Below are positions 1 to 6,624 of a stretch of DNA of 18,385 nt, piece after piece (position 1 is the stretch's first letter; the number at the start of each line of letters is the position of its first letter). Position numbers and translations under genes: made by a program. The stretch is from Opitutales bacterium (GTDB taxonomy: Bacteria; Verrucomicrobiota; Verrucomicrobiia; Opitutales; Opitutaceae). The stretch spans positions 1 through 18,385 of the forward strand of contig JAJFLS010000634.1 in the NCBI GenBank assembly GCA_021772595.1, written 5' to 3'. The notes under the pieces are model-generated. The model made no database searches, was not told where the DNA came from, and saw nothing but the letters and a program-made list of their open reading frames with translations.

Positions 1-1180
1 CTAGCTTGATCTTGCCGGCCACTTGCTTGGTCGCTTTTTGCTGAGCCGCCGAGCCTACGCGAGAAACCGATAGTCCCACCGATACCGCCGGTCGGATGCC
101 TTGGTTGAAAAGATCGGTTTCCAGAAAGATCTGTCCATCGGTTATCGAGATCACATTGGTTGGGATGTAAGCGGCGAGGTCACCTGCGAGTGTTTCGATG
201 ATCGGAAGCGCGGTGAGCGAGCCGTTTCCGTTGTTCGGATTGACCCGAGCCGAACGCTCCAGCAACCGCGAGTGCAAATAGAACACATCGCCCGGATACG
301 CTTCGCGACCCGATGGACGCTTCAAGACGAGAGACATTTGGCGATAAGCCGCCGCGTGCTTAGTAAGGTCATCGTAAACGATGAGCGCGTCCATGCCGTT
401 CGACATAAACCACTCTCCCATCGCCGCGCCGGCGTAGGGCGCCAGGTATTGATTCGCTGCAGCCTCTGCCGCTGGAGCCGAAACGATAATTGTGTACTCG
501 AGGGCGCCCTTCTCTTCTAGAACGCCTAGCGTACGAGCAACATTGGAATTCTTTTGGCCAACCGCGACGTAGATCGAGTAAACCGGGCGGAAATCAGGAT
601 CGCCCGAAGCGAGGCCCACCTTGTTGATGTTCGCCTGATTGATGATCGTATCGATCGCAATGGTCGTCTTGCCAGTGCCGCGGTCGCCGATTATGAGCTC
701 GCGTTGGCCGCGGCCAATTGGAATCATCGAATCGATTGCCTGGATGCCAGTCATGAGCGGCTGGTCGACCGACTTGCGCTCGATAATCCCCGGCGCGATT
801 TTCTCGACGGGATTGGTCTCGGAAGATTCGATCTGTCCCTTGCCGTCAACCGGTTGTCCCAGCGAATCCACTACGCGACCAAGTAGTCCTTTGCCGACAG
901 GAACGGAAAGAAGCGTGCCCGTGCATTTGACTTCGTCGCCTTCCTTGAGGTGATTCGACTCGCCGAGAATAACCGCTCCCACTTCGTCATCCTCCAAATT
1001 AAGCGCGATGCCGATCGTTCCGCCTGGAAACTCGATCATCTCGTTATACATGACCTCGGACAAGCCGTCGATTTTCGCGACGCCGTCGCCCACCGTTAGG
1101 ATCTTCCCGGTATTGCTGGCGACCGTTTTGGTCTGGAGGTTAGCTATTTGCTGTTCGATCTGCTCGATGACGGAACTCAT
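1..1180 (-). CDS. atpA: F1Fo ATP synthase alpha subunit, 3' end cut by window edge
   Basis: The reverse strand from an ATG at 1180 reads openly to the window edge, giving 393 codons of a protein usually a little over 500 residues long; the C-terminal helical domain is missing. The N-terminus (MSSVIEQIEQQIANLQ), the beta-barrel segment (GDGVAKIDGLSEVMYNEMIEF) and the nucleotide-binding domain follow the alpha family in order. The P-loop reads GDRGTGKTT, where the family normally has GDRQTGKT. The last readable part, SVGLSVSRVGSAAQ, is the conserved segment holding the arginine finger that reaches the beta catalytic site. Alpha subunits bind nucleotide non-catalytically in the cytoplasmic F1 hexamer. 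The gene follows atpH by 37 bases as fifth gene of the operon; gamma, beta and epsilon genes would be expected beyond the edge but cannot be seen. Confidence 0.97.
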   Translation of the reverse strand, partial: MSSVIEQIEQQIANLQTKTVASNTGKILTVGDGVAKIDGLSEVMYNEMIEFPGGTIGIALNLEDDEVGAVILGESNHLKEGDEVKCTGTLLSVPVGKGLLGRVVDSLGQPVDGKGQIESSETNPVEKIAPGIIERKSVDQPLMTGIQAIDSMIPIGRGQRELIIGDRGTGKTTIAIDTIINQANINKVGLASGDPDFRPVYSIYVAVGQKNSNVARTLGVLEEKGALEYTIIVSAPAAEAAANQYLAPYAGAAMGEWFMSNGMDALIVYDDLTKHAAAYRQMSLVLKRPSGREAYPGDVFYLHSRLLERSARVNPNNGNGSLTALPIIETLAGDLAAYIPTNVISITDGQIFLETDLFNQGIRPAVSVGLSVSRVGSAAQQKATKQVAGKIKL

Positions 1181-1217
1181 GATCTTCTGTATTTAATAAA
1201 TGGATTCTTAAGGAGAA

Positions 1218-1613
1218 TTAGGAAAGTGAAGTTTCAAGCGTCTGAAGGGCGCTTGCGATGGAGGCGTCGTAGACGTCGCAGTCGACTACTACTCGTAGCC
1301 CGGCGATCAAGTTCGGATCTTCGCGCGTAATGGCGGCGATGTTTCGCCCGTACTTCGCGGAAAGCTGCCTGGAGATCGCTTCAATCGCCGCAGCGCTCAG
1401 CTCTCCGGCGTGGCTAATCTCGGCAGTGCTCTTCGCCACTTCGCGTTCGACCAGTTTCAGGTACGCTTTGAGGACGGCGATGTGGTGGCGTGGCGGATTC
1501 TTTTCCAGCGACTTCAAAACGCCGTCGACACGCTCCGCAGACAAGTCGCTACCCTCGAGACTGAACTTGAGGAGCTGTTTAGCGAATTCCTTGATCTGCT
1601 TTTTTTGGGTCAT
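1218..1613 (-). CDS. atpH: F1Fo ATP synthase delta subunit (short form)
   Basis: This is a 131-residue protein between atpF and atpA, the standard position of the delta (OSCP-type) subunit that ties F1 to the peripheral stalk. The C-terminal half fits the family: a helix around residues 70-90, then the conserved strand region DPNLIAGLRVVVDCDVYDAS near residues 99-118, equivalent to the Gly-x-x-(I/V) ... D-x-S block of other delta subunits. The N-terminal helical bundle, which contacts the alpha N-termini, is only about 65 residues against about 105 in Escherichia coli, so the whole protein is some 45 residues shorter than usual (about 177). The frame is open and starts with ATG 13 bases after the atpF stop, so an in-frame natural shortening is more likely than damage. 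No Shine-Dalgarno sequence is visible. Confidence 0.88.
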   Translation of the reverse strand: MTQKKQIKEFAKQLLKFSLEGSDLSAERVDGVLKSLEKNPPRHHIAVLKAYLKLVEREVAKSTAEISHAGELSAAAIEAISRQLSAKYGRNIAAITREDPNLIAGLRVVVDCDVYDASIASALQTLETSLS

Positions 1614-1626
1614 TGAAATTCAAATA

Positions 1627-2190
1627 CTAGTTGCTCGATTCGACGAGACTGGAACTAGCGGAGTCGGTAAAACGGTTCCGGTCATCCGGAGAAAGCTCCT
1701 TGGAAAGCACCTTGCTCGTAGTCGCGACCACGAGGCGAGCGATTTCGCTGCGCGCATCGGCGAGCATCTTTTTACGGTCGAGTTCGATCTGCTGCTCGGC
1801 CTTGGTCATGATTTCTTCCGCGCGGCCGACCGCCTCCTGGGCGGAATTGGAGATCCTCTCTTCGGCTATGGCGCGAGCGTCGTTGACGATTTGCTGCGCT
1901 TCAAGCGACGCCTTTTGGATAAGCGCCTTGTGCTGGTTTTCAGCCTCGGCTAGCTTCACCTGCATTTCCTCAGCGTATTTCAGGCCGTCCGCGATCTTCG
2001 TCTGCCGTTCGTCGATCGTGGCCAGAACAGGCTTGAACGCGAATTTGTAGAGGACGAAGACGACTACGCAAAAGCTGATGATCTGCGAAATCAGGAAGGG
2101 CCACTCAACGCCGAACTGCTGAAGAACACCACCATCCGCTTCGACGCCATGCTCGGTGGCGGCTGCGAGAATTGTTGGGAGGAATGCCAT
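1627..2190 (-). CDS. atpF: F1Fo ATP synthase b subunit (peripheral stalk)
   Basis: This 187-residue protein is encoded between atpE and atpH. An N-terminal extension of about 28 residues (MAFLPTILAAATEHGVEADG) precedes one membrane helix at roughly residues 30-50 (WPFLISQIISFCVVVFVLYK). A long charged, Ala/Glu/Lys/Arg-rich helix follows to the C-terminus, typical of the dimeric b stalk that holds the stator against rotation. The phrase FAFKPVLATIDERQTKIADGL just after the membrane segment matches the family's conserved KP...I..R...I...L pattern. The C-terminus ends in a Ser-rich tail. The ATG at 2190 is the first start in the frame; its leader lacks a Shine-Dalgarno sequence. The 76-base gap after atpE and the 13-base gap before atpH fit a single operon. 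Confidence 0.95.
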   Translation of the reverse strand: MAFLPTILAAATEHGVEADGGVLQQFGVEWPFLISQIISFCVVVFVLYKFAFKPVLATIDERQTKIADGLKYAEEMQVKLAEAENQHKALIQKASLEAQQIVNDARAIAEERISNSAQEAVGRAEEIMTKAEQQIELDRKKMLADARSEIARLVVATTSKVLSKELSPDDRNRFTDSASSSLVESSN

Positions 2191-2266
2191 TTGCCGATGT
2201 TTTGAAAGATTAAAGAAATTGAAGCGTCGACCCTATCGAAGAGCCGACGCGAAAGGATGCAAATTA

Positions 2267-2476
2267 TTAATTGCCGAGGAAGAGCGCGTAGAACGCGACC
2301 GCTTCCGCCAGCGCCATACCGATGATGGACTGAACGAGGATTCCGCCAGAAGCGCCTGGGTTGCGACCAACGGCTTCCGCCGCCTTGGCTCCGATTAGGC
2401 CTACGCCAATTGCTGCTCCGAAACAGCCAAGTCCGCCTTGGATGCTGCCTGTGATTTCTGCGATGATTTCAAACAT
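2267..2476 (-). CDS. atpE: F1Fo ATP synthase c subunit (rotor ring)
   Basis: This 69-residue hydrophobic hairpin has two membrane helices, at about residues 8-34 and 46-67, joined by the conserved polar loop RNP at 38-40, which contacts gamma and epsilon. The first helix has the glycine-rich packing pattern (GAAIGVGLIGAKAAEA). The ion-binding carboxylate is Glu58 in GMALAEAVAFYALF. The residue after it is Ala rather than the Ser or Thr seen in sodium-binding rings, so proton coupling is the likelier reading; this is inference from sequence alone. The protein lies in the expected order between atpB and atpF. The leader is A-rich and lacks a Shine-Dalgarno sequence, although c is needed in many copies per complex. 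Confidence 0.97.
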   Translation of the reverse strand: MFEIIAEITGSIQGGLGCFGAAIGVGLIGAKAAEAVGRNPGASGGILVQSIIGMALAEAVAFYALFLGN

Positions 2477-2501
2477 TTCGTTTATTGGTTATTTGTTATT
2501 T
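2477..2501 (-). promoter_or_regulatory. A-rich atpE leader without Shine-Dalgarno
   Basis: The 25 bases before the atpE ATG (read on the minus strand) are almost entirely A, T and C, with repeated AATAA and AATAACC units and no GGAGG-like core. In E. coli the atpE leader is a known translational enhancer that boosts c-subunit yield. An unstructured A-rich leader could serve the same end here through ribosomal protein S1, but that function is inferred. Confidence 0.3.
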
Positions 2502-2567
2502 CCTAGCTTTCGATAATGCCGCCCACATGTTGAATATGGTCCCGGCACCAAAAGTGTCTGTATTATA

Positions 2568-3419
2568 TTAGTGATGCTCTTCGTCGCCGTGATTGCAAAT
2601 GAGTCCGATGTAAACGCTGACGAGCAAGGTGAAAACGAGTGCCTGGACGAATCCGATTAGCAGCTCGAGAAAGTAAAACGGTACCGGCAGTCCCCATTTG
2701 TAGATGCCGGTCATCGCGTGAAGCAGATTCTCTCCGCCGAAAACATTCCCGAAAAGCCGGAACGAAAGAGAAATCGGCCGGAAGATTATCGAGATGATTT
2801 CAATGATCCCAACCGCTCCGAAAACGAGGAACAGAAAATAATAGAGCGCCGTCGGGACGTCCTTCTTGTTGGCCTTGTTGCCGAACAAATCATAAGCGAT
2901 TATCTTCGGCCCCGCATACTTGAAAATGAAATAAACCCACGCGATCATCGAGACGATTGCAAGCGCCGCAGTGCCGTTGAGATCGGCATTGCCTGGGCGA
3001 ATGTACGGGACGAAATGGCCAAGCTCGTCGTGCGTGCCGATCGTGCCGACGCCAGGAAACAATCCGCTCCAATTCTGAATAAGAATAAAGGTGAAAAGCC
3101 CGATCAAAAGTGGGAATGCCGCCTTGCCTGCCGCCTTGCCAGTGATCGGCTCAATCAGATTGAAAACGCCTTCGACGAGATTCTCGACTATCGCCTGTCC
3201 GCGCGTCGGGACCAGTTGCGGCGTTCGAATCATCAAACGGATCACTACTATTATTAGAAGCGAAACGACCCAACTTGTGATCATGCTGTTCGTAATCGGC
3301 AACCCGAACATTTCTCCAACCGCCGTCGCTTTGGTCGAAAGAGCCGCGTTCGCCATTGGCTGCGCTGCATGAGCGCTTGCGAGAGCTAGAAGGACTGAAA
3401 TTTTCTTATTAATTCGCAT
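2568..3419 (-). CDS. atpB: F1Fo ATP synthase a subunit (proton channel)
   Basis: This 283-residue polytopic membrane protein is the first gene of the atp operon. The N-terminus (MRINKKISVLLALASAHAAQ) resembles a signal peptide, seen in some bacterial a subunits. Membrane segments follow at about residues 45-65, 103-122, 150-168, 190-215, 217-235 and 245-275. The essential arginine facing the c-ring carboxylate is Arg221 in ISLSFRLFGNVFGGE. The final helix has LLIGFVQALVFTLLVSVYI, including the conserved Gln after Val. The protein ends in a His/Asp/Glu tail (HGDEEHH). The ATG at 3419 is the first start in frame. The 91 bases to atpE hold a weak stem (TGCCG with CGGCA) but no terminator, so co-transcription is expected. 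The promoter should lie in 3420-3610; I could not pick a convincing pair of boxes there. Confidence 0.97.
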   Translation of the reverse strand: MRINKKISVLLALASAHAAQPMANAALSTKATAVGEMFGLPITNSMITSWVVSLLIIVVIRLMIRTPQLVPTRGQAIVENLVEGVFNLIEPITGKAAGKAAFPLLIGLFTFILIQNWSGLFPGVGTIGTHDELGHFVPYIRPGNADLNGTAALAIVSMIAWVYFIFKYAGPKIIAYDLFGNKANKKDVPTALYYFLFLVFGAVGIIEIISIIFRPISLSFRLFGNVFGGENLLHAMTGIYKWGLPVPFYFLELLIGFVQALVFTLLVSVYIGLICNHGDEEHH

Positions 3420-3610
3420 CTCAATAGCGGTGTGGCCTTAAGAAGCAGTCTTGTTGATGGAACGATTTGGGTGCGTCAACTCTCTAAACACATATTCCAA
3501 TAATATGGTTTGAAATTGTAGTAAATAATGTCCGAGCTAGAAAGATTGCTAATAGCTCAGTCGCGCCAATCTTTTCCTAGCCAATCCGCAAAACCCGCCA
3601 ACACCTAATT

Positions 3611-3817
3611 ATGCCGGAGAAAAACATTACCGACGCGTTCTTCGAATTGAAGGACAAGAAACGCGGGCCCGAGCCAACCCTAAATCCGAAGTCGCGGAAG
3701 GCTCCCGCGAAACCGCTCCGCAAGCGCCGGTCGTTCGACACGTTCTATCTTTTCTGCGTCGTTCTGCTTTTCATGGCGCTCGCCCTGCAAGTAGTCGCCA
3801 TCGCCACCTACAACTGA
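3611..3817 (+). CDS. Small single-pass membrane protein, function unknown
   Basis: This 68-residue protein is divergent from atpB and convergent with trmB. Residues 1-42 are polar and strongly basic (many Lys and Arg, with the run LRKRR near 37-41). Residues 45-66 form one membrane helix (FYLFCVVLLFMALALQVVAI) with almost no tail after it. The positive-inside rule puts the N-terminus in the cytoplasm. Base composition at third positions is like the neighbouring genes, and no other frame here is better, so it is probably a real gene. I do not recognise the family. It occupies the place where many genomes have atpI, but the orientation is reversed and the protein is not AtpI-like. No Shine-Dalgarno sequence precedes the ATG. 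Confidence 0.6.
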   Translation: MPEKNITDAFFELKDKKRGPEPTLNPKSRKAPAKPLRKRRSFDTFYLFCVVLLFMALALQVVAIATYN

Positions 3818-3851
3818 GCCGACCCAATTCTTCTGAAGGACCAGCCGGGCT

Positions 3852-4436
3852 TCAGGCTTTGGCGAGAATCATCGACTGAAACGTTTCTGCTCTCGCCTGA
3901 AATACAGTCTCTCGCTCGAAAGGCCATTTCTCGTCCGGAGCGACTCGCCATCGCTCAAGAGTTTCCGTCATCGATTCCGTCCATTCGAAATAGTCCGCGT
4001 GATCCGTCCGGAAATGCAGCGTGGCTTTCGCCAGACAGCGGTCAGCCAACAGTCCGAGGAAGTCCGGATTCATAATGCGGTTTTTCCAGTGGCGCTTCTT
4101 CGGCCAAGGATCGGGAAAGAGAATGAAAGACGACTTTATCGTAACGCTCTCCGGCAGCAGCTCTAGCAATTCCATCGCTTCCGCCTTGAGAAAGTGGACA
4201 TTCGCCAGCCGCGCCCGAGTCGCCTTTCGGTTCGCTCGTTCAATGCGATCGCCGATAATGTCGATCCCCAGGCAAATCTCCTCGGAATGATCCGCCGCGT
4301 AGTCTGTCAACCAATGCCCGTGCCCGCAACCGATCTCCAGGACGATGGATTGAGCTTCGACGAAGAGTTCCTCAAGCTGCTGCTTCAACAGCGACTTGCG
4401 ATTCTCGACGTGCTTCAAATGCGCTTCTAAAGGCAT
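3852..4436 (-). CDS. trmB: tRNA (guanine-N7-)-methyltransferase
   Basis: This enzyme uses S-adenosylmethionine to make 7-methylguanosine at position 46 of the tRNA variable loop. The SAM-binding motif is VLEIGCGHGHWLTDYA (residues 32-47 from the chosen start), followed by the acidic strand end LGIDI. The family signature FPDPWPKKRHWKNRIMNPDF is present almost unchanged, as is TDHADYFEW later. Length is about 194 residues, a little short of the usual 210-240. I chose the ATG at 4436. An in-frame GTG at 4490 would add 18 residues and overlap the end of the kinase gene by 17 bases; it has a weak AGAAG upstream, so it cannot be excluded. The gene is third in an apparent phoB-phoR-trmB unit and faces the 68-residue membrane protein gene tail to tail. 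Confidence 0.93.
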   Translation of the reverse strand: MPLEAHLKHVENRKSLLKQQLEELFVEAQSIVLEIGCGHGHWLTDYAADHSEEICLGIDIIGDRIERANRKATRARLANVHFLKAEAMELLELLPESVTIKSSFILFPDPWPKKRHWKNRIMNPDFLGLLADRCLAKATLHFRTDHADYFEWTESMTETLERWRVAPDEKWPFERETVFQARAETFQSMILAKA

Positions 4437-4473
4437 GGGCGACTGACTACGGCACGCTCCATTTGCTAACAAT

Positions 4474-5769
4474 TCAAACAAGCGGAGCACTTGCTTCTTT
4501 TTTCGCCATCGGAAGGCGTAAAACTACTTTAAGTCCTTTTCCCTCAACATTTTCCGACCAAATTCTTCCGCCGTGCGAATCGACAATATGCTTCACGATA
4601 CTGAGCCCCAAGCCCGTTCCACCCGTGTCTCTGGAGCGGCCTTTATCGACTCGATAGAATCGCTCGAAAATCTTCGCCACATCCCTCTCCGGAACGCCCG
4701 GCCCCTCGTCCGCAATCCAAATCTGCGCGTTGCCATCGACAACCGCTCCACCCAAGGAGATCGCTCCGCCAGCGGGCGTGTACTTGCAGGCGTTTTCGAC
4801 CAAATTGTCGAGAACCTGCCGCATTCTCAGAGTGTCGCAACGAACGTCCGCCTCCAAATTCTCCGGCAGCTCGAACGCGAATTCTCGCCCCTCCGATTCT
4901 AGATTCTGGCGGTATTCCACACGCAGTTCCCGAAGCCACTCGAAGATGTCGCGATGAGCCCAATCCAGTGTCCTAGCATCGCTCTCAAGACGCGACAGGC
5001 TCAGTAAGTCATTGATGAGCAAGGCCAAACGCTCCGAATGACGGTGTATCGTCTCGAGAAAACGACCGCGGTCGGACTCCTCCATTTCTCCGTGATCCGA
5101 CAAGAGCGTCTCCGCGTACCCCTTGATCACCGACACCGGAGTCTTCAGTTCGTGGGAGGCGTTGGCGACAAATTGCTGACGCACGCTCTCGAGCTCTTTT
5201 AGCCGCGTAATATCATGGAGCACAAAGAGAAACCAAGGAGCACTCCCCTCTTCCGCCACTTCCAGCATCGAAACCGAGACCTCCATCCAGATCTCCTTTT
5301 GGGCTTCCCTGAATACCAGCTCCTTGCTTCTTCCGACGCCATCGCGCTTCACTTCGTGAATGAACTCTAGGAACTCCGAGCTGTGGAAAGCGCTTTCCAG
5401 CCGTTTGCCTTCGCAATCTCGCAGGTCGGAAAACGTTAGCTGCAACTTCTTGTTCGCCAACAAGATGTAGTTATCGCGATCGATGATTAGAACGCCTTCC
5501 TGCAGACTTCCCAGCGTCGTTTCGATCTGCCTCAGCCGCCCGCTGCTTTGCTTGTCTAGGCGGCCAATCTCCTCCAACAGATGATTAAGCTCGTCGACGA
5601 GCTTGCTCCAGCTTTCGCTCGTCTCCCGAAACTCCCTGGAATGCGTCAAAATCGAGGTGCGCGTCTCCAACGACTCCGCCAGCAAGCGAATCGCGTACTT
5701 CTGCTTGAAGAACTTGCTCGCGAAATAAGCCGCCAAAATCACGGCGATTGCTAGAAAAACGTATGACAT
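4474..5769 (-). CDS. phoR: PhoR-type sensor histidine kinase
   Basis: This membrane-bound kinase has 431 residues. One membrane helix (about residues 3-19) is followed by a coiled, charged linker. A PAS-like sensor segment comes next (about 88-188; GVLIIDRDNYILLANKKLQL), then the dimerisation/phosphoacceptor domain with His206 in ASHELKTPVSVIKGYAETLL. The C-terminal ATPase domain shows the N box (NLVENACKYTP), the G1 box (DEGPGVP), the F box (FERFYRVD) and the G2 box (GGTGLGLSIVKHIV). There is no periplasmic loop, as in PhoR, which senses phosphate status through Pst/PhoU; no pst or phoU gene is in the window, so the phosphate role is an inference from architecture. The ATG at 5769 begins 6 bases after the regulator's stop, implying translational coupling. 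A TTG at 5772 directly precedes it. Confidence 0.85.
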   Translation of the reverse strand: MSYVFLAIAVILAAYFASKFFKQKYAIRLLAESLETRTSILTHSREFRETSESWSKLVDELNHLLEEIGRLDKQSSGRLRQIETTLGSLQEGVLIIDRDNYILLANKKLQLTFSDLRDCEGKRLESAFHSSEFLEFIHEVKRDGVGRSKELVFREAQKEIWMEVSVSMLEVAEEGSAPWFLFVLHDITRLKELESVRQQFVANASHELKTPVSVIKGYAETLLSDHGEMEESDRGRFLETIHRHSERLALLINDLLSLSRLESDARTLDWAHRDIFEWLRELRVEYRQNLESEGREFAFELPENLEADVRCDTLRMRQVLDNLVENACKYTPAGGAISLGGAVVDGNAQIWIADEGPGVPERDVAKIFERFYRVDKGRSRDTGGTGLGLSIVKHIVDSHGGRIWSENVEGKGLKVVLRLPMAKKEASAPLV

Positions 5770-5775
5770 CAAGGA

Positions 5776-6480
5776 CTATCGACTTTTCACCATCCGATAG
5801 CCCACTCCCCTAACAGTCTCAAGCCAAGACGCTTCGTCGCCCAGTTTTTCGCGCAAACGCCGCATGTGCGTGTCCAGCGTTCGCGTCTCCACGCCGTCCT
5901 CGTAGTTCCACACCTTCTGGAGCAACGCTTCGCGAGTCTGCACTTTCCCATGCTCCTGCATCAAGTGCTTCAACAATTTGAATTCCGTCGCCGTCAGCAC
6001 GATCGGGGCCTGACGCACTTCGACTAGATGCCGCTCAACGTCCATTCTGATTCCGTTGAGCTCGAGCCGCCCGTCTTCTTCCTCGCTGCTCTCCCCTGCC
6101 CGCTTGAGAACTGCTATTATCCTGAGGATCAACTCCTTAGGACTAAACGGCTTGCAGACGTAATCATCGGCGCCCGACTCGAATCCCTCGATTCGATCGC
6201 CCTCCTCCGTCTTCGCGCTCAGGAAGATAATCGGTATCGCACGGGCCGATTCATCCTGACGGATCATGCGGCAAACCTGGATCCCGCTAAGTTCGGGCAT
6301 CATTACGTCCAGCACGATCAGGTCCGGCCGAAAGACCCGAACCGTCTCCAGCGCGAACCGAGGCTCGTTGACCGACTCGACCTCGAATCCCTGCTTCCTC
6401 AGATTATAGCTGAGCAGCTCGGTCACATCGACCTCGTCATCGACAACAAGTATTCTCTTTGGCTGTTCTGTAGCGACCAT
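5776..6480 (-). CDS. phoB: PhoB/OmpR-family response regulator
   Basis: This transcription factor of 234 residues is the partner of the kinase just downstream. The receiver domain (about residues 8-125) has the acidic pair in VVDDE, the phosphoacceptor Asp58 in DLIVLDVMMPE, Ser88 in IFLSAK and Lys110 in VCKPFSP. The C-terminal winged-helix DNA-binding domain (about 135-232) has LTATEFKLLKHLM and the closing hairpin VRGVGYRMV. I chose the ATG at 6480 because it places the first receiver strand nine residues in, as in PhoB (229 residues in E. coli). An in-frame GTG at 6558 would add 26 non-conserved residues. The 144 bases upstream hold a small inverted repeat (AACCG, 5-base spacer, CGGTT, about 6529-6543), but no recognisable Pho box. 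Confidence 0.85.
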   Translation of the reverse strand: MVATEQPKRILVVDDEVDVTELLSYNLRKQGFEVESVNEPRFALETVRVFRPDLIVLDVMMPELSGIQVCRMIRQDESARAIPIIFLSAKTEEGDRIEGFESGADDYVCKPFSPKELILRIIAVLKRAGESSEEEDGRLELNGIRMDVERHLVEVRQAPIVLTATEFKLLKHLMQEHGKVQTREALLQKVWNYEDGVETRTLDTHMRRLREKLGDEASWLETVRGVGYRMVKSR

Positions 6481-6624
6481 GGATTGGAATGCAATAATCG
6501 GAATTGTCGTGATTCCCTGACCAAGCGCAACCGCTGAACGGTTACAATTCAGTGACACTTGATAGTCCCGGGATATGAGCCGAGGAATCCGTTTTAAACT
6601 CGTAACCTTTTACTGTTTAGCGCC

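Noticed and set aside
3833..3855. CTGAAG ... CTTCAG stem between the small membrane gene and trmB as a terminator
   Set aside because: The stem is only 6 bp with an 11-base loop, overlaps the trmB stop and lacks a T run on either strand.
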